From NCBI GenBank assembly GCA_949361645.1, contig OX442424.1:7947138-8011137 (forward strand): DNA of 64,000 nt, given 5' to 3'. The position numbers were made by a program, and so were the translations under genes. Numbering within the stretch: the first letter of the stretch is position 1; every line of letters begins with the position of its first letter. Below, in pieces: positions 32,958 through 45,420 of this stretch. The notes below the pieces were generated by a model. The model saw only the letters and a list, made by a program, of their open reading frames with translations. It was not told the DNA's origin and did not search any database. This DNA comes from Spongilla lacustris. Its lineage: Eukaryota > Porifera > Demospongiae > Spongillida > Spongillidae.

Positions 32958-35863
32958 GTGTGGTCAGCACATGTGCAGTTATGCAGTGTCACAGCAACTG
33001 TGCATGTACAAGATAGCATATGGCAAAATTGTGGGAGTTAGTAATTACTCTAGGTGGACAACAGCATTCATGCACTGCACACCATGCATCAACCCCCACC
33101 CCTTCGAAGGTTGTAAGTCCAGATTTGGAATGCTCTCATTGATCAACTATCGACATGTCAACTTTGCTTCTCCCCTACACATCCCTCCATCCCTTCCTCC
33201 TCCATTCCTTCATCCCTCCCCTCCACCCCCATCCCTCCCCTCCACCCCTTCTCCACTGCCCTTTCAATAATATACACTCTGGCTATATCTTAGCAAATTA
33301 CAGCTTTTGTATCTACATGTAGTGGTCTCAACCGCATGACTCCCCTCCGCCCCTCCCCCCCTGTACCACTATCGGCTGGTTAGGGGGCATCCCCCCCAAA
33401 TCCACTACTGAGATCTGAGATTCTGCCTTCTTGAAACCAATATTGTGATATAAGTAGGGGCAAGTGGGCGGGACTTGCCTGTTGTCATCAGTGACCACCC
33501 ACATGGTGGAGTCATGCCTTCGTGTGCGTGTTCTGGCTTGATGGGTGTGGTCACCCGAGGATGTGGCCTCCATCTCTGGAGTGGGGTGTGGCTCCTCCAA
33601 AGTGGGCACTGGTGATCAAGAGGAACAATAACTTCTCATGTACTTGTATATGTGCTTATTGACGTACATATGTGCTTATTGACGTACATATGTGCTTACT
33701 GACGTACATATGTGCTTTTTGACATTCCCATTCCCACCCCACCACCTTTCCATTCCCATCCCACCACCTTCCCATTCCCACCCCACCACCTTCCCCTTTC
33801 TCTCACCATCCTCTTGCACCACACTGCCTGGTATGTACTTCATGCACTGGATATTCTTTGCTTGCTGAACAACAAACCTCTGGCGGATCCTATTTGTGTT
33901 GGCCTGGGGCAGAGGAAGAATTGTCAAAATGTATATAGAGACCTCAGACATTTTAGACCACGCAGCCCACCTTCTTGAGAACATCCACGATTTCAATGCA
34001 GGCCGAAGCATTCTCCCTCGTGGCCACCCACACCTCCACACACCACTGGGATCCTGTCGTTCCCACCGTTCCCAACGCCTTTGAAAAAGTGGCGCGACTT
34101 CTGGTAGGCCTTGCATGGACAGAAGTGCTGTGGTATGTTTTCCCTATTACAGTTTTATCAACCTGAAAGAGATATGTGTGTATTACGTGACAGGTGTCTC
34201 TGCTGTGTTTGCATGCCATGAGTATGCACAATGCTGCTGTTACATGATGTCTCGATACTCTATACCCATGCACACATCACATGATGCTGTACCAGTGCAC
34301 ACATCACATGATGCTGTACCAGTGCACACATCACATGATGCTGTACCAGTGCACACATCACATGATGCTGTACCAGTGCACACATCATGTGATGCTGTAC
34401 CAGTGCACACATCACGTGATGCTGTACCAGTGCATACATCACATGATGCTGTACCAGTGCACACATCACATGATGCTGTACCAGTGTACCAGTGCACACA
34501 TCACATGTAATTCCTATGTACATAATCATAACTGCTGTCATTACAAATGTGTGTAATACTTCAGACAAAAAGCTATTTGGTCTGGGAAAAGAAGAGGCAC
34601 AATAAAATAAGTGTAGGGCAGGTATGGGATATGAGGGTGGAAGGGATGCATTATTTGTTGAACCAGTTGCATGCTAACTAACGTGGACTGTCTCTATCCC
34701 TTTGAGATGGATCTGCTCAACCCATGTTGGTATTTGATCCAGTCGCACAGAGCTTCCTTGTGCAATCCTCCAGTCGTTATTTGCTGTTAGATTCGCCGCT
34801 GCCTGTTCAACTTCTGCTTCAGCGAGAGAGGACATTTGGATTGGTCTGCGTATGGTAAGCATTTCCTGTCCACTGTAGACGTGAAAGACGAGACAAAGTG
34901 ACCCACGCACGTGTTCTGCAACACTTAACTGCTCGTGACTCGGCACCTCTCCCTCTCTCTCTCTCCCCTTGCCCCTCCCCACACCTCTCACACCTCACCC
35001 CTCTCACAATTACCCTTGCATATTGGTTGGTGGCTTTGGTGCGGCGGCCATGGGACCATCTCGCCTTCTCCTGGTGCCCAACTTCTTCATCCTATCACCC
35101 ACCCTGTTTCAAAATTGGGGAACAAGTTACCTAAAAGTTTGTCATAGATCTGAGAGCATTGGTACCTTCGAAATATAGACTTCTTTTTCATCTGAGGCCT
35201 GAAATGGTTTTTTTTATTGGTATGTCACGAATTTGTGAAAACGCATGTGGAACTTACACTGCTTTCTCTTCTCTGGCTATCTCAAGCTCCATTTTTGTGG
35301 TCTCAAGTTTCTTGAGCACATCAAACAGCTCCTTCTTTGTGATGCAGTGGTCACTGTACGTCTAATTAGAACAAAAACATTGTGGATGCCTTTCAAAGAT
35401 ATTAATGCATGCTGTGTTTAAACTATTTTTAACCTGGTCAAAGTAGTTAGCAAGGACTTCGTCTCTCTCGTTCCTCGCACTGCAAGAAACAAATTAAGTT
35501 GATATTGCACAGCACTCCTTAGAGTATGTCACTTACTCCTGAAGGTCCTTGTGTAGAGCCACCTCTGCCTCCTTCAGGTGGGCTGTCTCCAGCAGCAGCT
35601 GGGCCACCTGGCTGCAGAGCGTCATGTTAACTAAATTAAAACCATCGACCAAGCTTGGCACCTTCTATGATTACCTCTCTAGGGCCTCCTTCTCTCCTCG
35701 CATAGCTTTGTAATCCAGCAGTAAGCGTGCAGTTTCTTCTTTCCACGCCTCCTTCTCTTGCCTCAGCATCTCGGCCTCTGCTCTCTCCATGGCGATCATA
35801 TCCGGGGCAACCAGCTCATCCAAATCACTATGATGCCAAGAGTGGCTTTGTGGTTAGCAGAGT

Positions 35864-35899
<36 letters not shown>

Positions 35900-38800
35900 A
35901 GTGGTGGGGCTGACCTACCTGCCCATTGATTGTGACTCAAGGTACGTCTGGTCCAACTCCAGTGCCTGTGAAGGTGAAGGTGAAACACTTTCTGGGCGTT
36001 CACCCATCACAGTCTGTGCTAAGTTTCCATCATCTCGGCCTGACTGTTGGGTGAGCTCAACTTGTGGTTGGGCTGGTTCCTGTTCATCCAACCCCTCAGT
36101 CACAGGTTGGGCTAGTTCCTGTTTGTCAGACCACTCAGTCACAGGTTCGGCTGGTTCCTGTTCATCCAATCCTCCAGTCACAGGTTGGGCTGGTTCCTGT
36201 TCATCCAATCCTACAGTCACAGGTTGGGCTGGTTCCTGTTCATCCAATCCTACAGTCACAGGTTGGGCTGGTTCCTGCTCATCCAATCCTCCAGTCACAG
36301 GTTGGGCTGGTTCCTGTTCATCCAACCCCTCAGTCACAGGTTGGGCTGGTTCCTGCTCATCCAATCCTCCAGTCACAGGTTGGGCTGGTTCCTGTTCATC
36401 CAATCCTCCAGTCACAGGTTGGGCTGGCTCCTGTTCATCCAATCCTCCAGTCACAGGTTGGGCTGGTTCCTGTTCATCCAATCCTCCAGTCACAGGTTGG
36501 GCTGGTTCCTGTTCATCCAACCCCTCAGTCACAGGTTGGACTGGTTCCTGTTCATCCAATCCTCCAGTCACAGGTTGGGCTGGTTCCTGTTCATCCAATC
36601 CTCCAGTCACAGGTTGGGCTGGTTCCTGTTCATCCAATCCTCCAGTCACACGTTGGATTGGTTCCTGTTCATCCACTCCCTTAGTCACAGGTTGAGTTGG
36701 TTCTGTTTCATTACTATTCAACTGGAAAATTTCAGAAGATCAATATACACGTGGCTCCTTGCGTTGAGAAGGCTTACCTCATCCATGAGTGTCACACAAG
36801 GATCAAGTAGTGCCATAGATTCTGCCCCACCTAAGAGTTCATCTTGCAGTGATGTCCCCATGGTAGAAATCAATGGTGGTGCGGGAGATGTGGGCGTGAT
36901 GGCGTGCTCTGTATCTTCTGAGTTGCTTCGAGTGAGGACCACAATTGACGAAGGACGGCTAGAGCGCTCCTCTTGTGCTGCCCTTTCTTGAGAAGCAGCA
37001 ATGGTGGGCCGGTTGTTTGAGCCGCTTCTTTCCAAAATCAACTGCAATTTTGATACTTGAATTAATAAACCTTCATGATTATGTTTAATATGGACAAATG
37101 ACAAGACATTAACAATAGCCACAGGAGCCAAGGCATGCTTCTGGTATGTACAGTTGCATGTGCATTTGCATTTACCTCTTCTGTTTGAGCAGTCTTTGGC
37201 ATGGCTGACTTTTTACCTTTTTGGCGCTAAGAAAAGAGTAATAGTTAAATATCAGGAATATCAAGAGGTGAATCATACATCACCTTGCATCAACATGAAA
37301 TGAAACTTCACTCACCATCTCTTTTTGCAACGAGAAACCTCGAGTATACCTCGGACTCATTTGAAGTCCCCGGAAGGTGCCACTTTCTTCAAGGTCCCAT
37401 TGCTTCTGCAATTAAGGGTAAGTAATTTGGAGCGTTGGGGAGTAGTGTATTGTAGAGGACATGTATGAGGGAATGGAGGTGGTTATGGATATCTTACCTT
37501 ATTCGTGTTTTGTGAAAACTGGACTGTTGAGAGATGCAAACAGCAATTCAGTGGCATTAGTACTGTGTATGTGAATTTTTTTTTGTCACTAACCAGCCCT
37601 TGAAGACTTCTCTGAAACCACCTCATATGACATGCTATCTTCAAGACCACCACCTCCTGCAGGAGGCAAGGCACAATGTTTGCTCAAGTACATATTAGCC
37701 CCATATAGCAGCCATTTTGCTTTAGCACCCTGACATGTGCCACAATGAACAGTAGTACATGAATTACAGTGCACATTGTGCTGATGACCACCCAAACAAG
37801 CAATAGCATCCACTCTCCATGTGATACTTTGCAAAGGTTGTTTATTGGTACCGGTACCTACTTTGACCAGTTGATGCTGAAGTAGGTTGCTGTGTCTGGC
37901 TTGGCTGCAGTGAAGAATTGCTGTCATTCTGTGGCCTTGCTCGCCTCAATGTTCCCTTCCTCATCACAGAGGCATTCCTGTTAATAAATCTGTAAAATAT
38001 TATATTTACACACATCGCTACAACAGACCTCTTTAACTCATACTCCCGTTTATACTGTTCTCGAAGCTTGATAAATTCAGAGGACATAAAAGTTCATTTG
38101 TGCAAACCCATAGTTTAAAAATATGCAAAGACACAGAATGCACCAATTCTCATAATTATTCCTAAACTGACTTGTTAATTAATTGTCACCTGCTTACCAT
38201 TGTTCTGGTCTTTTCATCCTGTTCTACCTTTACATGTAGCCGTTGGATATCTGACTGGAGCTCTCTGTCTGAAATAGGAGGATTTTCAAAAAGAATTTGT
38301 TTTGTAAGTATGTGCGTAAAATATGTACATGTGAGTGTGTTAATATATGTGATGGGTTAACAACTGCCCTAAATGCTAGTCATGTTATTTTTAATGAACG
38401 TACTCAGTTTGTTTAACTGTTGTGTTTTTGTTTCCAGTTGAATTTTCTCACTCTCCAGTCTCCTTCTTTCAGTTTCATGCCTGGATCGCTCTTCATCATA
38501 TCTGCACTCGAGTTCAAGCTTTCGCTAAATTTAGGTGTGGTATAAATCACGATGCAGGTATTGCTTATGCTAACACACTGCACACCAGTCTGTTTACCGT
38601 GTGCAACAACTTCCACTTCTCTTTTTCTTTGTTCCACATTTCTTCAAGCTCGGCCTTTTGCTCCATCACTTTTTCCAACTCCTCCCTTCTATGGTCCATC
38701 ATTTCTGACATTGTCATCACCACCTATGCATGTGTGCATTACTTAGAGGTGTGCATGCATACATGCACACACAAACACACACACACACACACATACACAC

Positions 38801-39369
38801 ATACACAACCCCATATAGTTACAACACATGGAATATCTACTTGCTCCCATACACTGATAACTGAAAGGATATTTCAATTGGTGAGAAGTCTACTCTTGCA
38901 TCTTTGGTATAAAACTATGTTTGATGTGATAATTATATCTCATTATAGATGCAGTTTTTTTTAAATCTGTTCCACTACGAAAAATCAACTACATACAGTA
39001 TAATGCACATTTGACGCTTCAATCTTCCATTTTGATCTACTAAAAATAATGATAAGAATTATGATAATTATCTCATGATTTACGTTCCTGGTTTAGTTTA
39101 TTCTCCGTTTTTATGTGATGTTATTTCCATAAGGGATAACAATGCTTTCACTATGCTATATAATAGTACAGCGAGTATTCACACGGACCAACCTTGAGGA
39201 GACTCTCCAGTTCATTCGACGGCACCCGATACCTTCTCACCAAAACTTCCAGTTCGTGCTCCATGTCGTGGAGCACAGATATGTCACTGTCAGAATGCAA
39301 GGACCCAGTGTCCTCGAACACTTCCTCCTCTCCTCCATAGTCCCTACCGTCTTCATAATCCAAGCTCAT
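31505..39369 (-). CDS. JIP3/JIP4-like scaffold, copy 2 (25 exons, 1283 aa)
   Basis: Paralogue of the gene at 1127-10546. Exons: 39369-39193, 38723-38598, 38524-38404, 38268-38198, 38066-38029, 37977-37862, 37656-37594, 37523-37498, 37405-37316, 37226-37176, 37041-36778, 36721-35919, 35827-35675, 35611-35537, 35479-35434, 35361-35258, 34872-34683, 34162-33971, 33903-33807, 33608-33479, 32899-32819, 32762-32695, 32560-32364, 32202-32040, 31914-31505; total 3852 nt. Length is close to vertebrate JIP3/4 (~1300). Residues ~35-180 are coiled coil, 382-649 hold the 13-residue repeats, ~741-775 resemble the RH2 helix (ITKKELFDVLKKLETTKMEL), and ~880-1283 form the propeller (VEVWVATRENASACIEIVD, HNVKCMTEVGSRLWVICG, SLVVSAGKGY...VMVWG). 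The donor after 33479 is GC. No frame break. Likely role as for copy 1: motor and JNK-kinase scaffolding on endolysosomes. Confidence 0.82.
32908..32954. repeat. Poly(A) run, 47 bp (poly-T before a JIP copy 2 acceptor)
   Basis: On the coding (minus) strand this is 47 T residues immediately upstream of the acceptor at 32900-32901, so it acts as an extreme polypyrimidine tract. Confidence 0.9.
34264..34505. repeat. 27-bp minisatellite in a JIP copy 2 intron
   Basis: About nine copies of a 27-bp unit (TGATGCTGTACCAGTGCACA plus CATCACA) lie in the intron between exons 34872-34683 and 34162-33971. The unit length keeps frames open on both strands; they are not genes. Confidence 0.92.
35865..35899. 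repeat. Poly(C) run, 35 bp, in a short JIP copy 2 intron
   Basis: This fills over a third of the 91-bp intron between exons 36721-35919 and 35827-35675. Read on the coding strand it is poly(G), close to the 5' splice site. Confidence 0.9.
36064..36700 (-). repeat. 39-bp coding minisatellite, 16 copies of a 13-residue repeat
   Basis: Inside exon 12 of JIP-like copy 2, a 39-bp unit is repeated about 16 times and encodes GGLDEQEPAQPVT with few changes (GG/EG/VG at the start; one divergent copy, EWSDKQELAQPVT). The region is acidic and proline-rich, likely disordered. Copy 1 has no such array at the matching exon. The opposite strand is also open over the array, purely because of the repeat period. 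Confidence 0.93.
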
Positions 39370-40744
39370 TCTTTCGCCTTACTATGGGAATCAAATTGCC
39401 AAGAACTCAGGTTAAATCTATGACTATCCCTCGTAGGGCCCTTCCCACCCCTGTCAGCTGACACACGTAACATGGAGTGTCCCCTTCATGAGGATTGCGA
39501 CACCGCATATGTAAACATCTGTGAAACACCCGCGCGTTTCCTTCCATAGTTGGTATAAAGCATTACTACTTGCATGTCTGTTCCTTCCCCCCCCCCCCCC
39601 CCCCCCCCAACAATCCCTCACCCAAAAATATAAATATATAAAATCATGTATGTATCCAAGCTTGTTCTTTCAGTTCCCTGTCATTTTCCGTGCATGCTTT
39701 TAAGCGGGCTTACTTTGCAATGCGACAAATATTACTCGGCTTTAACTCAATTTAACACCGAACTGTCCGAAGTTTGTTTGCCAGTTTAAGTAGCATAACA
39801 TTCATCCAGCCCATGCGAGGAGACCTCCGGCTGCGTTGGACGTTAGAAAACTGACAAGAAAAAGCATCGATCCGGCTGAGCGTTCTGACGCAATCATTAT
39901 ACGACTTACCGTTTGATAATGTGTCTCTAGATCTGGTATAGCTGTACTTCGTTCACAGCGGCGGTAGTCCTTTTCAACCAACGCATCGGTGTACTGTGAC
40001 TGCGTAGGAGGTGAGGGCAGGGCTAAGCATAGCGACGTAGCAGTATTCGTAAAAATAGAACGGACATGCATGTACTATGGAAAAAAAAATTAAAGGGGGG
40101 CAGGGCTACATCCAGATTTGCTTGGAATAAAACATAAATCACCTATAGAACTTCATATCATGATCGGTAATACAATTCCACTTCACAGGACAGATCAGCG
40201 ATAACGAGCAATTGAATACCGGTAATAAATTCATATGCTGATACACCACATTATCCTACGATGGTCTCGTACCCAGACCCTAATAATACTACCTATAAAA
40301 CTTTGGCATCACATCAGACCATAGGGTAGCATCGCTTTATTATGCTCCTCCACTCAGCGCATCAGAGGAGCACGATATCGACTCGTATAGACATGCTATA
40401 GTGATGGAACTTCCTTCCTCTATTCAACTAATCTGCAATACCTCTGCACACAAGAACACGTACCTTATTCGATTAATATTCCCCGTAAGCGCTGATGTAC
40501 ATGCATTTAAATAATAAAAATAATAAAATAGTGATGTATTTACATTGCTACCCACTGAAAGAGAGGGAAAATGCACGTTTTTGACGATATCACAATAACA
40601 GCATATAACGGTATATAATTCTATCATACATTTTTGGACATTTCTGAACAGGTTAAATTCACAATGCACAACAGTTTTTAAAACTGTTGTCTCGTACCCA
40701 GACCCTGATACCACAGCTGCGGATGGATTACATCACCGCTATGT
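39370..40744. other. Upstream of JIP copy 2; no gene; MITE ends
   Basis: No protein-like frame is supported. There is a poly(C) run at about 39588-39608, and GTCTCGTACCCAGACCC at 40264 and 40687 matches the termini of the MITE at 13551-14139. Neither has a clean partner in inverse orientation, so these are fragments or decayed copies. Confidence 0.45.
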
Positions 40745-41960
40745 GGGGTCTGGTAAAAAGGTTGGGCACAGGAGCTCAACCAGCTAGCCTCAATAGCAGC
40801 TAACAATCCTCATGCAGCCTTTGCACATGGCTTTTCAAGCAGATGGACTTTCCTGGTTAGATTGAGAACAATACCAAAGTGAAACATCAGTGCCACTTAA
40901 AGATATCATCCCTTCTATACTGATACCCAACCTCACAGAGTCACAGGACAATGTGCACCTTCTGACACTGAGAGAGAGATTTGTTTACACTGCCTGCCAG
41001 ATTAGGTGGAACGGGTTTAATAAACCATTCCACTTTATCCCAGACTGAATTCCACTCTTCCAGTCTCATTTCTCAGGCACTTGTAAGCAATCTCTTGAGT
41101 CCTAGAGCAACATACAGCAGTAAAGGAAGCAAGATGAGGCTGAGCAGTCACAGTACTGCCACCACTCCGCTCAGAGCCACACTGTCTTCCAATCTCCAGC
41201 TAGCGATGGACCTATGTCAGGTAAAGGACCATCCAGCTGGCTTACAGTGCTCCCTATAGACGAGGCCTCCACAAGACTGCCTTCCGAGATGCACTAGCTC
41301 TTAGGTATGGCTGGTTACCTGGCAACACGCCCACCAGCTGTGCCTTCTCTGTTGAACATGCATGCACTGTCATGTCCAAAAGGTGGCTTCCCTTCCATCA
41401 GGCACAGTGAGATCATGGACTACACTGCCTATGCATGTCCTTTCAGAAATTTGCCACAATGTTTCAGTTGAGCCTCATCTGCAACCCATCACAGGTGAGG
41501 TTCCCACCTCTGCCTCTGCCAACTTCCAGGATGGTGCTTGACTTGATGTACTGAGCAGCTGATGGATTCTGGGGGAGTCGTTTTGAGAGGGCATTCTTTG
41601 ACGTAAAAGTTTTCAATCCCTACGCCCCCTCAAATAGACGACCTCAACTATCTGCCTGCTTAGCTACCATTCTCACGAGGATCCTCAAAGTTGAGCATGC
41701 CTCTCTGCCACTGGAGGCTTAGGAAGGGAGGCCACAGTGGTTTACAAATGTATCGCTGCCCAGCTATCAGCAAAGTGGGACCACACATAATAGTTCAACC
41801 ATTGCTTGGATTCGTTTCCATCTTTCCTTCTCCCTCCTACGCTCCTCCATCATGTGCATCAGAGGAGCTCGATTACCCATGGGCCATGCCTTCAACCACT
41901 CTCCTGTTGACCCACGGTTGCACGGGTCTCATCCGTTCCCTAAGCTTATTTTATTGACTG
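40745..41960 (+). pseudogene. Reverse-transcriptase element relic, plus strand
   Basis: Broken plus-strand frames resemble the C-terminal end of a widespread invertebrate RT element: AFAHGFSSRWTFL near 40820, TLPARLGGTGLIN near 40990, FNPYAPSNRRPQLSAC near 41615, and a tail with FSLLRSSIMCIRGAR near 41830. Stops and frame changes separate the blocks, so it is a relic. It belongs to a different family from the restriction-like-endonuclease elements at 12-23 kb. Confidence 0.6.
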
Positions 41961-42955
41961 CCAATGTTTAACCCACTGATTCCATATGTAATGCTATTTA
42001 CAGGTTATATGCCCATTATGCACCTGTCATTCATTGGTCTCCCCCCCCCCCCCCCCCCCCCTTCCCCGTGCGGGCACACAATAGTTGGTGTTAAGCTTAC
42101 CTGGTATCGAATGCAGGTACTGCATGTCAGCTTTTTTCCCCCTCGCCTATATCATTTTTAGCTCAAGTTATAATAATAATTGTATATTGGGTAAGCTTGC
42201 CCTACACTTATATATGTCAGCTATTTCTACACTTGCTGCTATAATATATAATAAATGACGAATATATGTATAGGAGCTGATTACCTTATAAATGCCTATA
42301 CTATTAGTATAGTACTGAAATCTGCCCTCGAGTCCCCAACCCTCCTTAGCACTTACTTTTAAAAATCCCTTCGCGGGCCCTGATGTACGATACATGCATG
42401 TATACACTTTGGTTTTCGTATGCACACAGACTGCACACTGGTGACGAAATCGCTTACGGTAGGCGTATGTACTGTATTCCCCCGAGGTCCTATTTTTTTC
42501 AGTTCCCCACATATTTTAATATAAAAATCCTGGGGACGAGGCTAGTACGTTTGCTTTTTAAAAATATACCACTTACACTGTCATGTAAAATTTAATATGT
42601 GTACATGTACGATGCGGGTTAATTATTGCATCAACAGTTCCAAGGCCCGCGTATCTAGTCTATCCGCCCTTGTAAGGTCTAGGAATTTGCTATTATATAG
42701 TGTATTTGATTAGCCTAAATTTAAATGACCTTAAAAGAACAAAAAAATGTAGCTATGGCCCCATATTCCTTCAAAATGTCTGTGACACAGAACAAGTAGG
42801 CAATGAACCAAACTAGACGAGTAGTTACAAAGGAGACGTTCCCTGTCACTGCAAAAACACGTGAATATAACTCCAGCAAAATTTTAATACTGAAAATGCA
42901 TGTACATCATATTGTGAGATCAGTTACAACCTCAATTTAACCTGCTCTCCTGACA
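41961..42955. other. Non-coding, AT-rich; no gene seen
   Basis: Apart from a poly(C) run at about 42041-42062 I see no coding frame, RNA gene or inverted-repeat element that I can support. Confidence 0.4.
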
Positions 42956-42959
42956 TTCT

Positions 42960-42982
42960 GCACTGCAGAGGCTTCATGGCCC

Positions 42983-43026
<44 letters not shown>

Positions 43027-44180
43027 TGGCACTGCAGAGGCTTGATGGCACCAGCACACACATGGTGGCACTGCAGAGGCTTCATGGCACCAGCACACAC
43101 ACATGGTGGCACTGCAGAGGCTTCATGGCACCAGCACACACATGGTGGCACTGCAGAGGCTTCATGGCACCAGCACACACACACATGGGGCACTACAGAG
43201 GCTTCATGGCACCAGCACACACACGGTGGCACTGCAGAGGCTTCATGGCACCAGCACACACACACATGGGGGCACTGCAGAGGCTTCATGGCACCAGCAC
43301 ACACATATGGGGGCACTGCAGAGGCTTCATGGCACCAGCACACACATGGAGGTACTGCAGCAGCTTCATGGCACCAGCACACACACACATGGTGGCACTG
43401 CAGAGGCTTCATGGCACCAGCACACACACAGTGGCACTGCAGAGGCTTCATGGCACCAGCACACACATGGTGGCACTGCAGAGGCTTCATGGCACCAGCA
43501 CACACACACGGTGGCACTGCAGAGGTTTCATGGCACCAGCACACACACACACGGGGGCACTGCAGAGGCTTCATGGCACCAGCACACACGGGGGCACTGC
43601 AGAGGCTTCATGGCACCAGCACACACACATGGTGGCACTGCAGAGGCTTCATGGCACCAGCACACACACACACACACACGGAGGCACTGCAGAGGCTTCA
43701 TGGCACCAGCACACACTCGGTGGCACTGCAGAGGCTTCATGGCACCAGCACACACACACACACACGCACGGAGGCACTGCAGAGGCTTCATGGCACCAGC
43801 ACACACTCGGTGGCACTGCAGAGGCTTCATGGCACCAGCACACACTCGGTGGCACTGCAGAGGCTTCATGGCACCAACACACGGTGGCACTGCAGAGGCT
43901 TCATGGCACCAGCACACACACATGGGGGCACTGCAGAGGCTTCATAGCACCAGCACACACACACACACATGGGGCACTACAGAGGCTTCATGGCACCAGC
44001 ACACACACGGTGGCACTGCAGAGGTTTCATGGCACCAACACACACACACATGAGGGCACTGCAGAGGCTTCATGGCACCAGCACACACACATGGGGGCAC
44101 TGCAGAGGCTTCATGGCACCAGCACACACACACACGGTGGCACTGCAGAGGCTTCATGGCACCAGCACACATAGGGGCAC
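42960..44180. repeat. ~40-bp minisatellite with embedded variable (CA)n
   Basis: About 30 copies of a unit with core GGCACTGCAGAGGCTTCATG GCACCAG followed by a CA run of variable length and TGGT or CGGT. Core changes are rare while CA length varies from copy to copy. Several long open frames on both strands result from the repeat and have no independent support. Confidence 0.95.
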
Positions 44181-44635
44181 CTTCCGGGTGACTTTTGGAA
44201 CCTCTTTTGTTTCTTGTCTTTCTAGACTTTTTGCTCTGAATAAAGAATATATCTATTTTCTGGGGACAAATCACTTGACCACAGGTGACTAATCCCAGTT
44301 CTTTTGACCACAAAATCCCACCACCATGACAAGTGGTTAAAGTAAAAAGGTGCCCAGAAGAAGTCACACCATGTATGACAGGCTTTAACCACACTACAAT
44401 TACTAACTTATAATACTGACTGGCCACACACACACATGAAGATGTTCATGATTTTATAATAGGGTCCTCCATAGATGTCATCATACTTTATGGATTCCCC
44501 TACCATGCCTATGTATCAACACATCAAAACTTTTTGGCGCCCAGGTGTAATGGACACCTTAATATCCATATAAGGCTTCAAATAACTATGAAAGACATAC
44601 AAAAGGCAATTATGATGTTATTGACACATTAACAC

Positions 44636-45015
44636 AGAGGGACAGCATCAATGGGGTTAACACAGAGGGACAGCATGAAAGGGGTTAACACAGAGGGACA
44701 GCATGAAAGGGGTTAACACAGAGGGACAGCATGAAAGGGGTTAACAAAGAGGGACAGCATAAAAGGGGTTAACACAGAGGGACAGCATGAAAGGGGTTAA
44801 CACATAAGGACAGCATCAAAGGGGTTAACACAGAGGGACAGCATCAAAGGGCTAACACAGAGACAGCATCAAAGGGGTTAACGTAGAGGGACAGCATCAA
44901 AGGGGTTAACACAGAGGGACAGCATCACAGGGGTTAACACCAGAGGGACAGCATCACAGGGGTTAACACAGAGGGACAGCATCAAAGGGTTAACACAGAA
45001 TAACAGCATCAAAGG
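44636..45015. repeat. 28-bp minisatellite
   Basis: About 13 copies of a 28-bp unit, GTTAACACAGAGGGACAGCA plus TGAAAGGG, with GTTAAC in nearly every copy. It lies between the two larger arrays. Confidence 0.93.
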
Positions 45016-45420
45016 ATTACCACAAAGGAACACGAGGGACATCAATTTTTGAAAGAGTTAATTGCAATGCATGAAAGGAGTTATATAACACACCCCTGCA
45101 TTGCCTTTTTTTTTACCCGTCCAAAAAAAAAGTTTGAACTGAACCTCTTTGCTTTTGACCCCCCTTCCCACAAATCCTACACTTATGTACCTTTACAACA
45201 GATGTGAGGCTGTTGACAATAGGCCATTGGCAGGCACCCTTATAAGCAGGTGTGCCAAAACTCAGCTCAGACCCAACACCCAAGTCTGTATTACCTGTTT
45301 CTTCCCACAGCCCCCACATGCTCATGATCACCCAGTCAACACAGGAAGGATAACAACAGATATAGCTACCTCATTGTTAAGTCTCTCCCAAATTGACTTA
45401 ACACAGTGAAACATTGAGCC
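45016..45420. other. Unique spacer between arrays; no gene seen
   Basis: About 400 bp of non-repetitive sequence. Short frames on both strands show no family resemblance. Confidence 0.4.

Noticed and set aside
35727..36991. Long plus-strand open frames (up to ~320 codons) opposite JIP copy 2
   Set aside because: They exist only because the 39-bp unit is a multiple of three and lacks stops in several frames. The minus frame joins to spliced, conserved exons; the plus frames join to nothing.
31505..39369. ARHGEF10-type Rho exchange factor as an alternative for the propeller genes
   Set aside because: ARHGEF10 shares a related C-terminal propeller, but no DH or PH domain lies upstream in either gene, while the coiled coils and RH2-like helix fit JIP3/4.
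42976..44433. Frames of 300-380 codons on both strands over the 40-bp repeats
   Set aside because: Pure repeat translation, open in several frames at once, with no start context, splice signals or family resemblance.
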